Source of the DNA: DATBFG01 sp036558645
GTDB lineage: Bacteria; Acidobacteriota; Terriglobia; Terriglobales; Acidobacteriaceae
Direction of reading: 5' to 3'
Assembly (NCBI GenBank): GCA_036558645.1
Contig: DATBFG010000007.1
Location: forward strand, 62,001 to 126,000
Length of the DNA: 64,000 nucleotides
Made by a program: the position numbers and the translations under genes
The notes under the pieces: model-generated
What the model saw: the letters and a program-made list of their open reading frames with translations, nothing else
Databases searched by the model: none
What the model was told of the DNA's origin: nothing
In this document: piece by piece, positions 27,463-36,117 of the stretch
How positions within the stretch are numbered: position 1 is the stretch's first letter
Layout: each line of letters begins with the position of its first letter

Positions 27463-29919
27463 CTAAGTGCGCGCAAGTGAAACGAATTTCACTTCTACGA
27501 TCTTTGCCAGAGCCTCCAGCTTGTCCATCGCCAGAGTACCGATAAGCGCTTGCCCGGATTTTCCTTCACTGAGAAACGCCACGCCAAGCGCCTTCAGTTT
27601 GGCTTTAACGGCATCGTCGCTCCCTGATAACCAGATCTGCAGCTTGAGTTTGCCTCCTACGTGGCAATTCGGACCGCCTTTCTGGGAGCAGTCGAGCGCC
27701 TTCAGTAATTCAGGCGACAACTTCGACTCCAGCAGCTTGCGAGACGGACTCGTTGGTTCAGGAAGCAAATCTCGCCTTGACGTATCTTTCTCTTCGGCGA
27801 ACCTGGTCGGCATCGACGCGGGTGGCGGCGGTGCCGGGACTACTCTGAGGGACTTGCTTAATGATCCATTGAAATTTCCGGAACCAACACCTCCAGCAAC
27901 TCCGCTAGAGATCCCGCCAACCACGTTCACCTGATTCATCATTGCCAGACTTCTTGGCTCTTCTCCGAACACGCCTTCGTAGCTGACACCTTCCGGCATC
28001 TCAACCGGGACCTCCACTCGCTGCAGCGTTCCGTTCGTGTTCACCACCTTCTCCTCGACTGCGATGAACGAGGTGTACTGCGTCATGAGCCGATAGTCCA
28101 GACCGAGTTGGGTGATTTGTTTTTGCAGGGACGCGTTCATCTGCCCAGTCTGCGCGCCTTCCCAGTCCTGTGACATCAGGTCGTCAACCTTTTGGCGCGC
28201 CCAATAGGTACTGATCGCTTCTTCCGATCCGGATGATGAAAAGTCCACTGGGATGTCGCGACTAAACGGCTTCCCGGCTCGTGTGCCGCGAAGTTGAATC
28301 GCGCCCTGTGCAGACGTCGTATATCGTCCAGTGATGACAACCGGTTGGCCGCTGAAGAGGTCAGGGATCCGACTCGGGTAGACATCTTTCACAGGAAGTC
28401 CGCCCCAGTTCACAGAGACATCCGTCAACAATGGTGAGCGTATGCGCTCGTATAACCGTTTTGAAGCTTCATCCGCATCGTCGTTGAGCGTGACGTACTC
28501 GACTGCGCCCCGCCCGGCCTTCGCCATGCCATCAAGCAGAAAGCGATTCACGGAACTTCCGATCCCGAACGAGAAGACGCGAGCATTCGAATGCTTTTGG
28601 ACTTCACCGATAATTTGCATGTCGTTGCCAACATAGCCATCCGTGACAAAGCACACGATGCGCACGTGGTCCTGCGAATCGGAGGGTGCCAGCGCCCTGC
28701 GGATCGCCTTCATCATCTCTGTTCCACCGCTGCCGTTACGGCTAATCAGAAAGTTCTTGGCGCGGCGGATGTTTTCGGCGGTCGGGAAAACTGGCTCCGG
28801 AAAGAGAACCTCGGTATCGCCGGAAAAAGTAATTAGATTGAACGTGTCGCCGGGATAGAGTTCGTCGAGGGCCTTCTCAACCAACTCTTTGCCCTTTTCA
28901 ATCGGATAGCCCATCATCGAGCCCGACGTATCTAATACGAAGACGAGTTCCTTCGGGGTGATATCGGATTCGGGAACACGCGCCGGCGGCTGCAGGATCA
29001 GCGTGAAGTATCCGCCAGTGCCATACTTGGCTTTTCCCGGCGCCGCCTCGGTCAGCATCGCATCCGCGATCTGCGTTCCCGCCACCTTGTATTTCAAGAT
29101 GAAATCTTTGTTGGGAATTTCGGCTTGATTACGCAGGTTTACGACAGCCGTGTGCATCGCGGTGTGTTCTACGTCGATCTGATGCGAGGACGAACTCAGA
29201 TCAATGATTGGGACACCCGCATCGATAGCAAGTTCGAGAGAAATATCATGGCCAGCACGAGTTCCCTTGGCTGCTACGTGCGGGGTGATACGCGACGCAT
29301 CGGACACCTCGTCCGTATCAGGCGCCCATCCCGGGCCTTCGTGCCCAACCGGCTTGCCAGGGATGTAACGGGGACCCACCACCATTGGAAACACAAACTC
29401 GTATGAGCCTTCCTCATAGCGAAGTGTCTCCGTGTAGCTGATGGTTACCGATACTTGTTCGCCCGGCATGATGTTGGCAATAGCCTGGGTGAAAATGTTC
29501 GGGCGCTCCTGGTCGAGCAATGCGGCGACATGGCCCGTGCGTTTAGCATTCTCGTAGATGGCTCGCGCCTCCTGACGCTCCTTAATGGAGCCGCGTATGG
29601 TACGTGAGCCAATCTGAATCGTCATATCGTCGACAGCCGCGTTCTCAGGCAGCGGAAATGTGTAGACAGCTTCAATCGCATTCTCAGCAGAATTCTGAAA
29701 CTGTTGCGTCACGGTGACTCGGGCCAGAAATCCGCTTATTGTGCCACGAACCTCCGTGTGCTTTAGCGGACATGCGCCTTGCACAATGCCTTTTTGGTCG
29801 ACGACCTCAAGTGAACCGGGAGTTAGATTAGCTGCCTGGACGGTCTTAACAGATTGTGGACCAGCGAAAAGAAGAAGGATTGCCGTGAGGCATCCGGGGC
29901 CCCAAACACGGTGCTTCAT
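27463..29919 (-). CDS. Secreted VIT plus von Willebrand factor A protein
   Basis: 818 aa. ATG 29919 is chosen because GGGGAGGTG lies just upstream and a signal peptide follows (CLTAILLLFAGPQSVKTVQA). A VIT domain comes first (residues about 45-170; VTQQFQNSAENAIEAVYTFP is typical). A vWA domain follows, with the MIDAS motif DTSGSMMGYPI (about residue 330), GGTEMMKAI and VCFVTDGYVGND. A Gly/Pro linker then leads to an unassigned C-terminal ~90-aa domain (LDCSQKGGPNCHVGGKLKLQ). VIT-vWA proteins resemble inter-alpha-trypsin-inhibitor heavy chains, and bacterial roles are unclear. The DUF4349 gene lies just upstream. Confidence 0.88.
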   Translation of the reverse strand: MKHRVWGPGCLTAILLLFAGPQSVKTVQAANLTPGSLEVVDQKGIVQGACPLKHTEVRGTISGFLARVTVTQQFQNSAENAIEAVYTFPLPENAAVDDMTIQIGSRTIRGSIKERQEARAIYENAKRTGHVAALLDQERPNIFTQAIANIMPGEQVSVTISYTETLRYEEGSYEFVFPMVVGPRYIPGKPVGHEGPGWAPDTDEVSDASRITPHVAAKGTRAGHDISLELAIDAGVPIIDLSSSSHQIDVEHTAMHTAVVNLRNQAEIPNKDFILKYKVAGTQIADAMLTEAAPGKAKYGTGGYFTLILQPPARVPESDITPKELVFVLDTSGSMMGYPIEKGKELVEKALDELYPGDTFNLITFSGDTEVLFPEPVFPTAENIRRAKNFLISRNGSGGTEMMKAIRRALAPSDSQDHVRIVCFVTDGYVGNDMQIIGEVQKHSNARVFSFGIGSSVNRFLLDGMAKAGRGAVEYVTLNDDADEASKRLYERIRSPLLTDVSVNWGGLPVKDVYPSRIPDLFSGQPVVITGRYTTSAQGAIQLRGTRAGKPFSRDIPVDFSSSGSEEAISTYWARQKVDDLMSQDWEGAQTGQMNASLQKQITQLGLDYRLMTQYTSFIAVEEKVVNTNGTLQRVEVPVEMPEGVSYEGVFGEEPRSLAMMNQVNVVGGISSGVAGGVGSGNFNGSLSKSLRVVPAPPPPASMPTRFAEEKDTSRRDLLPEPTSPSRKLLESKLSPELLKALDCSQKGGPNCHVGGKLKLQIWLSGSDDAVKAKLKALGVAFLSEGKSGQALIGTLAMDKLEALAKIVEVKFVSLART

Positions 29920-29978
29920 AAGCACCTCCCCTTTCGGCTTAGAACCAGAGCAGATATGAAAACGTTGCCAGAGCATAT

Positions 29979-30953
29979 TTACCTCGCTGCGTTCTCGACT
30001 GGAGACATACGCGAAATCGGGAAGAACCTTCCCGCTAGCCGAATGCCACGCCACAAAAGGACTCCACCGACCATGATCGTCGCGACCCAAAGACAGATGA
30101 CGGGGAGAAAAAGCAGAAACGAAGCCATCGCGCCTGCATAGCTGGCCAAGCCGTCAAGAGCATCGGCGGAAGCCAGCTTCAACCTCTGTAACGGATGCCA
30201 GTTTAGGCTGAAGGCTTCGGCCTGCGGCTGAGGCCGCAACGAAACAGCAATCGAAGCCATATCCACCTGTTTGGCGAGATCGTCCGCCTCAGCCTGCGAC
30301 TGTTCAATTTCTCCGCGAACCTCGCTAAGCTTCTCGCCGACTTCGATCATGTCGGTAACCTTCGACGCTCTCTGCATGATCTGCAAGTACTGCATCTCCT
30401 CGGCTCGGAGGTTGCGCAGCCGTGCCTGAAGGTCGATCGTCTGCTTAGTCATGTCGGCAGCATTCGTCCTCTCGCTCGCGACCCTGGAGGCTAGTTCGCG
30501 AAGCTTCGCTTGAGTTTGGGGAAGCAGCGTCGATGGAACCAGGATTGTGACATCTGCGCTGGCATCGCTTTGACTGCCATTAATGGTTGAACTCTCGACG
30601 TAGCCACCTGCATTCTCGGCGAGTTTGCGGATCTTCTCGGCGCCCTCCACCGCATTCGTGACGACTAATTGCATGGACGTTGTACGCGCGATCTTGCGAT
30701 CCACAATCCTGGTAACGGTTGTACTTCTTTGCAAGGAAGCTGTGCTTTCGGGCCGAGTTCCTGCGTACATTTGCGCGCTGATTCCCTTATTCGCCGCCAT
30801 TTCCCAAGTCTGACTGGTGAGCTGCGGCATTGGCGTGACACGCTTGAGCTGCGGCATGCTGATCGCCGCTAGGATGAGGCATAAGCCGAGCCCCGCAAAG
30901 CCGTACACAGTCCGTTTACGTTCGAACAACACTTCTCCCCAGGAACGCTCCAT
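29979..30953 (-). CDS. DUF4349 membrane protein
   Basis: 324 aa from ATG 30953, which has GGAGA 6 nt upstream; the TTG at 30977 is less likely. One hydrophobic segment near residues 19-36 is followed by the DUF4349 periplasmic domain (ENAGGYVESSTINGSQSD). A coiled-coil stretch follows (QTIDLQARLRNLRAEEMQYL and EVRGEIEQSQAEADDL). A final membrane helix (ASFLLFLPVICLWVATIMV) precedes a short basic tail. The role is unknown; the shape suggests an envelope sensor or anti-sigma-like partner. It lies 59 nt upstream of the VIT-vWA gene, probably in one transcript. Confidence 0.85.
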   Translation of the reverse strand: MERSWGEVLFERKRTVYGFAGLGLCLILAAISMPQLKRVTPMPQLTSQTWEMAANKGISAQMYAGTRPESTASLQRSTTVTRIVDRKIARTTSMQLVVTNAVEGAEKIRKLAENAGGYVESSTINGSQSDASADVTILVPSTLLPQTQAKLRELASRVASERTNAADMTKQTIDLQARLRNLRAEEMQYLQIMQRASKVTDMIEVGEKLSEVRGEIEQSQAEADDLAKQVDMASIAVSLRPQPQAEAFSLNWHPLQRLKLASADALDGLASYAGAMASFLLFLPVICLWVATIMVGGVLLWRGIRLAGRFFPISRMSPVENAAR

Positions 30954-31072
30954 AAGAGTTCTCCGACTAACATGCAATTAGAGCGACATAGCAGGAGATT
31001 TGTTCCCGTGTTAGGCGCTCATACACGAGGAACGTAGCTGGATTGGCAGGTTGCAGAGAAAATCGACGATAT

Positions 31073-31927
31073 CTAGAACGCGACTGCGATAGCAGCTGCA
31101 AAACGGGCAGCCGCGCCGAGGCTGGACTTAAGAAACAATGCGGGCTCAATGAGTTCCAATTCCATGAGTTGAAGCCTGCCATGGGTGGTGACTCCATCCA
31201 CGCGCGCATAAAGCGGAGTCGTATCGATAGCTTGTACGACTTGCTTTGCGTCCTGCACAACGCCGTCGGGAGCCACTGCGGGCGTTTCCAATCCTCCGAA
31301 ATCGTGCTGCACGCGAAAGTCACCAGCTTTCGGAGTTTTGATCACTGCATGGCTGAACTCTCCCGCAAAGAAAACCAGCGACCACTCGCCTTCGCTGCGG
31401 ATCTCCAGCATGAATTTCTGCACCAGTGCGCCAGAGCTAGCTTGAAGGTCGTCCAGAGCGCGTTGTGCCTCTGCGATGTCACTCAAGCTGACGAGTGATG
31501 TCTTGTAAGCGGTCGCCGATACCCGCGGCTTGACTACCGCCTGCTGCCATCCCAACTCGCGCATGGCGGTAGCCAGACAGAACTGGCTATTGGGCCAAAT
31601 CGTTGGGATAACAGAGATGCCCCGCTGTTCCAGATTTCGCAGGTAGACCTTGTCTGAGTTCCAACGCAGCAGAGGAGGCGGATTCAACACCGGAATACCG
31701 ATCACTTCGAGACCAGCGAGCCATCGCAAAAATTCTGTCAGGCGTAGGTGGTAATCCCAGCAAGATCGCAGGACAACACAGTCGAATACGGACCAGTCGC
31801 GGGCAGAATCGCTCCAGATCGCCGGCTCGGCCTCGATGCCGAGAGGGCGCAACGCTGGAATGAGCGTCCGATCGTCGTCTGTTAGAGATGGATACGCGGC
31901 CGAGGTGGCGAGGGCGATGCGCTTCAT
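31073..31927 (-). CDS. ATP-grasp domain protein (RimK/glutathione synthetase-like)
   Basis: 284 aa, cytosolic. The N-terminal half carries DCVVLRSCWDYHLRLTEF and NPPPLLRWNSDKVYL, seen in a group of ATP-grasp ligases near cycloserine-type DcsG enzymes. The second half has AVVKPRVSATAYKTSLV, then FMLEIRSEGEWSLVFF, then the metal-site region ARVDGVTTHGRLQLMELEL with EPALFL. It presumably ligates an amino acid or peptide through an acyl-phosphate. The substrate is unknown. It stands just downstream of gyrB on the same strand, separated by a repeat-like hairpin. Confidence 0.8.
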   Translation of the reverse strand: MKRIALATSAAYPSLTDDDRTLIPALRPLGIEAEPAIWSDSARDWSVFDCVVLRSCWDYHLRLTEFLRWLAGLEVIGIPVLNPPPLLRWNSDKVYLRNLEQRGISVIPTIWPNSQFCLATAMRELGWQQAVVKPRVSATAYKTSLVSLSDIAEAQRALDDLQASSGALVQKFMLEIRSEGEWSLVFFAGEFSHAVIKTPKAGDFRVQHDFGGLETPAVAPDGVVQDAKQVVQAIDTTPLYARVDGVTTHGRLQLMELELIEPALFLKSSLGAAARFAAAIAVAF

Positions 31928-31941
31928 CCGATTAAAAGAAT

Positions 31942-32025
31942 AACCACAAAGTGCACCACGGAAGGCAAAGGAAGAATCTCATTCAGGATTGCTTTCCCTT
32001 GTGGACCTTTGTGTCCTTTGTGGTT
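31942..32025. repeat. Intergenic ACCACAAAG-type inverted repeat
   Basis: AACCACAAAG (31942-31951) and CTTTGTGGTT (32016-32025) are perfect inverted arms. The inner sequence also holds related stretches (CCTTTGTGTCCTTTGTGG on the plus strand). Sequences of this look are common as dispersed intergenic repeats. Here it fills the gap between gyrB and the ATP-grasp gene. Confidence 0.55.
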
Positions 32026-32037
32026 GATGTCTTTCTT

Positions 32038-34644
32038 CTAAATATCGAGATTCTTTACATCCAGCGCGTTTTCTTCGATGAACTTGCGACGCGCTTCGAC
32101 GTCTTCGCCCATAAGGGTACTGAAGATAGTCTCACATTCGGCGATATCTTCCAGCTTCACCTCGAGCAGCGTGCGACGCTCCGGATCCATAGTGGTATCC
32201 CAGAGCTGTGTGGCGGTCATTTCGCCTAGGCCTTTGTAGCGTTGCACAACAAAATCCTTCTTGCCCTCAGCCAGCACGTAATCACGCAGATCGCGCGGAG
32301 AAGTTTTTTCAACCGGCTCTGGAGGCAGCGTCTTCTTCTTCGGAGCTGCAGGGGCTTTCTTTGCGTCCGCCGGAGAAAGCGCCTCGCCACTGCCGTTCGT
32401 CTCGTCGCCTTCCGCCTCGGCTTTCGAGGAGACTTTCGGCATGACTTCAATGATGAATGGCGGCTCCATGTACGGCTCAATCTGCTTGAACTTCGAAAGC
32501 AGCTGCCGGTGCTCTGCAGTGGATGCGAGCTCCCAATTAACGAGGTGCTCGGCACCCTGCGAGTTCACATAACGCACTTCCCAAAGGTTGTGCTCCTCGT
32601 CGAAGCGCGATTCGACTTCCTTGAACTGGCGGTCTTTCTGAATCTTCTTCAGCTCTTTTTCCAGCTTCTCGATCTTCTTCGGCGGGTTCTTTTTGTCGCC
32701 TTCAAAGTCCGCGCGCTTGGAGAGATCCACTTTCGGCAACAACTCGGTGACTCGCTCATCGCGCAGGCGCTTATCAACCTTGTCGAAGAATGAGAAGTAT
32801 TCGTTCAGCACAGTCATGAATCGTGCCAGATTCGCGCCTTCCAGCTTCGCAGCACCCTCGCCGTAGCGGACGACAAGGCTCTCCGCGGCGCGCTTCACCA
32901 TCACTTTATCGAATTCGCGATCGTCTTTGATGTACTGCTGCGACTTGCCCTTCTTGATTGAATACAACGGCGGCTGAGCGATGTATACGTTGCTCCGCTT
33001 GATCAACTCCTGCATGTGTCTGAAGAAGAACGTCAGCAACAGGGTTCGAATGTGACTGCCATCGACGTCGGCGTCGGTCATCAGAATGACCTTGCCGTAC
33101 CGCAGCTTGCTCACATCGAAATCCTCTTTCGAGATACCGGTGCCAAGCGCTGTGATCATGGCGCGGATCTCTTCGTGGCCAAGCATTTTGTCGTAGCGCG
33201 CTTTCTCGACGTTGAGGATCTTTCCCTTGAGCGGCAGGATTGCCTGGAAGCGGCGGTCGCGTCCCTGCTTGGCGGTTCCACCTGCGGACTCTCCCTCTAC
33301 CAGGAACAATTCACATCGCTCGGGTTGGCGTTCGGAACAGTCTGCAAGTTTGCCGGGCAGGCCGCCACCATCAAGCGCACCCTTACGGCGCGTGAGGTCG
33401 CGGGCTTTACGAGCCGCTTCGCGCGCCCGGGCTGCGTCAATGGCCTTGTTGATGACGCGGCGAGCAATCGTCGGGTTCTGCTCCAGGTAAGCGCCGAGGC
33501 GCTCATTCACGAACGCTTGCACGATTCCCGCAATGTCGGAGTTCAGCTTGCCTTTCGTCTGTCCTTCAAACTGTGGCTGCGGAAGCTTCACGCTGATCAC
33601 CGCGACCAATCCTTCACGAACATCGTCACCAGTCAGGTTTTCCTTCACATCCTTGAACAGCCCCATCTGCTGGCCAGCGTAGTTGATTGTGCGAGTCAGC
33701 GATGTGCGGAAGCCGGACAGGTGCGTACCACCGTCAACGGTATTGATGTTGTTAGCGAAGCTGAAGACGGTCTCGGAGTAACCGTCGTTGTATTGAAGGC
33801 CAATCTCCATGACGACACCGTCGCGTTCGACTTCCATGTAGATCGGCTTATCGTGCAACACCGACTTGCCGCGATTCAGGTGCTTAATGAACTCCGCGAT
33901 GCCGCCGTTGTATTTGAACTCCGCATTCTTTGGTTCCCCAGTCTTGGGGTCGGTTGTCCGCTCATCGGTGAGAGTTATCAGCAATCCCTTGTTCAGGAAA
34001 GCAAGCTCGCGCAGACGCTGCGCCAGAGTGTCGTAGTTGTAATCGAGGACAGTAAAGATCTCTCTGTCTGGAACAAAGTGGACCTTGGTTCCGCGCTTTT
34101 TTGTGGCACCAGCCTTCTTCAGCCTGCTGGTCGGCTCCCCTTTCGAATACGTCTGCTCCCAGGTGAAGCCGTCGCGCCAGATTTCCAGGTCTAATTCGTG
34201 ACTGAGCGCATTGACGCAGGACACACCTACGCCGTGTAGACCACCGGAAACTTTGTAGGATGAGCTGTCGAACTTGCCGCCAGCGTGGAGTTTGGTCATC
34301 ACAACCTGAGCGGCAGGAACTTTTTCGCCATCAATGTCCATCGCATCGACAGGAATTCCACGACCGTTATCGACGACAGTGATGGAGTTGTCCAGATGAA
34401 TCGTGACTTCGACTTTGTCCGCAAATCCGGCAAGCGCTTCGTCGACGGAGTTGTCCACAACTTCATAGACAAGGTGATGCAAACCCATCTCGCCCGTCGA
34501 CCCGATGTACATAGCCGGGCGCTTGCGGACAGCTTCCATCCCGCCGAGCACCTTGATAGAGTCGGCAGTGTAATCTCCGTTGCTTCCGTTTTTGGTTTTG
34601 CTATCGACGACGGTCGTCGTCGTATTGATCTCTTTTGTGGCCAT
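32038..34644 (-). CDS. gyrB: DNA gyrase subunit B
   Basis: ATPase and TOPRIM subunit of gyrase. 868 aa. The GHKL ATPase end has KRPAMYIGSTGEMGLHHLVY, VDNGRGIPVD and VSGGLHGVGVSCVNALS. The TOPRIM part has FLVEGESAGGTAKQGRDRRF and LMTDADVDGSHI. The tail has QRYKGLGEMTATQLW. Relative to the short ~640-aa forms it has an insert of about 200 residues after the TOPRIM core, ending in a low-complexity Ala/Lys/Pro linker (about residues 740-785). The 118-nt upstream region carries the same promoter core as gyrA. Confidence 0.97.
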   Translation of the reverse strand: MATKEINTTTTVVDSKTKNGSNGDYTADSIKVLGGMEAVRKRPAMYIGSTGEMGLHHLVYEVVDNSVDEALAGFADKVEVTIHLDNSITVVDNGRGIPVDAMDIDGEKVPAAQVVMTKLHAGGKFDSSSYKVSGGLHGVGVSCVNALSHELDLEIWRDGFTWEQTYSKGEPTSRLKKAGATKKRGTKVHFVPDREIFTVLDYNYDTLAQRLRELAFLNKGLLITLTDERTTDPKTGEPKNAEFKYNGGIAEFIKHLNRGKSVLHDKPIYMEVERDGVVMEIGLQYNDGYSETVFSFANNINTVDGGTHLSGFRTSLTRTINYAGQQMGLFKDVKENLTGDDVREGLVAVISVKLPQPQFEGQTKGKLNSDIAGIVQAFVNERLGAYLEQNPTIARRVINKAIDAARAREAARKARDLTRRKGALDGGGLPGKLADCSERQPERCELFLVEGESAGGTAKQGRDRRFQAILPLKGKILNVEKARYDKMLGHEEIRAMITALGTGISKEDFDVSKLRYGKVILMTDADVDGSHIRTLLLTFFFRHMQELIKRSNVYIAQPPLYSIKKGKSQQYIKDDREFDKVMVKRAAESLVVRYGEGAAKLEGANLARFMTVLNEYFSFFDKVDKRLRDERVTELLPKVDLSKRADFEGDKKNPPKKIEKLEKELKKIQKDRQFKEVESRFDEEHNLWEVRYVNSQGAEHLVNWELASTAEHRQLLSKFKQIEPYMEPPFIIEVMPKVSSKAEAEGDETNGSGEALSPADAKKAPAAPKKKTLPPEPVEKTSPRDLRDYVLAEGKKDFVVQRYKGLGEMTATQLWDTTMDPERRTLLEVKLEDIAECETIFSTLMGEDVEARRKFIEENALDVKNLDI

Positions 34645-34951
34645 TCAACTCCGTGGAAACACCGGACTTCAGACGTTGTCCGGGATCGAATTTCGCCCTG
34701 CCTCCAAAGCGATTCAAACTACTGAAATTACTAACACTTATGAGCGTTTAAGAATAGGTTGATTGTACCATGTTTTGGGTGGTTTTTCGACCCTCGAACC
34801 GGGGTCGTCAACGGCCGAACCGCCTGCACAAGGATAGGTGGAAATCACGCTGAAACAGTAGGTTAGGAAGGCGGTCGGGGAGGCTTCCGAGCCTGGTCAC
34901 CTGAACAGCTAGAGCAAAGCCGACGTTGGGACATGCTCCGGAAGAGAAATG
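34645..34951. other. gyrB leader and promoter region
   Basis: 307 nt without a gene. It holds the gyrB promoter core (34762-34779) and a leader of about 110 nt. The remainder, next to the end of the 34952 gene, shows no convincing terminator. Confidence 0.6.
34762..34779 (-). promoter_or_regulatory. gyrB promoter core, shared motif with gyrA
   Basis: On the minus strand CCCAAAACATGGTACAAT, identical to the gyrA element except for C instead of T in the -10 box. It lies 118 nt upstream of gyrB. The -35 region is again unlike TTGACA. Confidence 0.6.
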
Positions 34952-35578
34952 CTACTTAGAATGAACACCCGTGTTGCCGGTTGTGCCAAACGTCAAGCGT
35001 TCGATCAGGCTATCAACCTCGTCTTTCGTTTCGCCCAAAAAGGTGAATGAGACAGCGTATCTCTTTGCCAAGGTGACAAGCGTGGCCTGGTACATCGTAT
35101 GGCCGCCGCTCTCTTTGCTGAAATCGCTCCGGATCAACTGCTTCGATCCGATGTCAAACGGGTAGGGCTCTTCGACAACTTTGAAACCCTTGCCCGTAGT
35201 CAACTCCGTGAGAGGACCGAAATAATCAGTGGCTGTTTTCAATCCCGGGTAGGAGTTAATGGCTTCCGCTGCGATTACCACCGCGGAGTTGACTCCGGCT
35301 TCCTCGGCCTCAGGTGGACGCTCAAAACCAGACAGCAACACCATCGACTTCCCAGGCTGAGTTCCCTCTTGCATCGACTGTGTGCGATCTACCCAGCCAT
35401 AGGGAATTTTGTACGAAAACCCAAAGTCTTGGCTGTGGAACACGCTGTCGCGCAACTCACCCTGAACGGCCATGGATGCCGCCGAATGGATCGCGAGAAC
35501 CTGCGACATCCCAAAGCTCCCAGATAGGAGGGCGGCACCCAGCAAGATCAGGCCGACCGAAAAACACATCAACCGCAT
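34952..35578 (-). CDS. Membrane-anchored or secreted hypothetical protein
   Basis: About 208 aa from ATG 35578; a longer frame would run deep into mscL. One hydrophobic segment (MCFSVGLILLGAALLSGSFG) serves as a signal or anchor. The rest is a beta-rich domain with FGFSYKIPYGWVDRTQS, then a helix/strand pattern ending in AKRYAVSFTFLGETKDEVDS. This resembles PsbP/DUF1795-like or lipid-binding folds of the DcrB type, but I cannot assign it firmly. The start lies 4 nt after the mscL stop, so the two genes are probably translated together. Confidence 0.7.
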   Translation of the reverse strand: MRLMCFSVGLILLGAALLSGSFGMSQVLAIHSAASMAVQGELRDSVFHSQDFGFSYKIPYGWVDRTQSMQEGTQPGKSMVLLSGFERPPEAEEAGVNSAVVIAAEAINSYPGLKTATDYFGPLTELTTGKGFKVVEEPYPFDIGSKQLIRSDFSKESGGHTMYQATLVTLAKRYAVSFTFLGETKDEVDSLIERLTFGTTGNTGVHSK

Positions 35579-35582
35579 AAAC

Positions 35583-35999
35583 TTAGGCCGCGTGTACCGA
35601 CAGCTGCGATGTGCAATGCGCGCAACGCCGTGCGTCAATCGGGATTTCCATTTTGCACTCGGGGCACTTTTTGGTCGTCGGGTCCGTTGGGGCTGGATCC
35701 TTTCGGCTTCGAGCAATTAAGGCGTTGATAGGAGTCACTACGAAGAAATACACCGCCGCTGCAACCAGCAGGAAAGAGACAAGGGCGTTAATAAAGTCGC
35801 CCAGCTTGAATATCGCAGCGCCGACCGTGAAGTTAACCGCGGAAAAGTCAGGTTTGCCGACCAGAGCCGCAATAAGCGGAGTCAATAGATCGGCCGTAAA
35901 TGCAGTAACCACCGCCCCGAAAGCCGCGCCAATGACCACACCAACAGCGAGATCTACCACGTTTCCACGCAGAATAAACTGCTTGAATCCGCTTAGCAT
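35583..35999 (-). CDS. mscL: Large-conductance mechanosensitive channel with C-terminal zinc ribbon
   Basis: 138 aa. It forms a pentameric pore that opens under membrane tension and releases solutes on osmotic downshock. The N-terminus is canonical (MLSGFKQFILRGNVVDLAVG), with TM1 at about residues 14-40 and TM2 in FINALVSFLLVAAAVYFFVV. Instead of the usual C-terminal helical bundle, the protein ends in a four-Cys zinc ribbon (KCPECKMEIPIDARRCAHC). AAGGGGAGA upstream fixes ATG 35999. It is followed directly by the 34952 gene. Confidence 0.93.
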   Translation of the reverse strand: MLSGFKQFILRGNVVDLAVGVVIGAAFGAVVTAFTADLLTPLIAALVGKPDFSAVNFTVGAAIFKLGDFINALVSFLLVAAAVYFFVVTPINALIARSRKDPAPTDPTTKKCPECKMEIPIDARRCAHCTSQLSVHAA

Positions 36000-36117
36000 G
36001 AGCGTCTCCCCTTTCGAGCATGAATTAGACCTCAGGGGTGGCCCCAGCGGCAAGCTTCTTCAGAAGATAAATCTGTGGTCCAAATTCGGCTGCCAGTCGT
36101 GAATACAAAAGCTGCCT

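Noticed and set aside
29705..29725. GTCACGGTGAC palindrome as an operator
   Set aside because: Inside the VIT-vWA coding sequence, encoding conserved VTVTQ-type residues; no promoter context.
33016..34194. Long open frame (392 aa) opposite gyrB
   Set aside because: Lies entirely antisense to conserved GyrB codons; open only because of codon bias. No motif or start signal.
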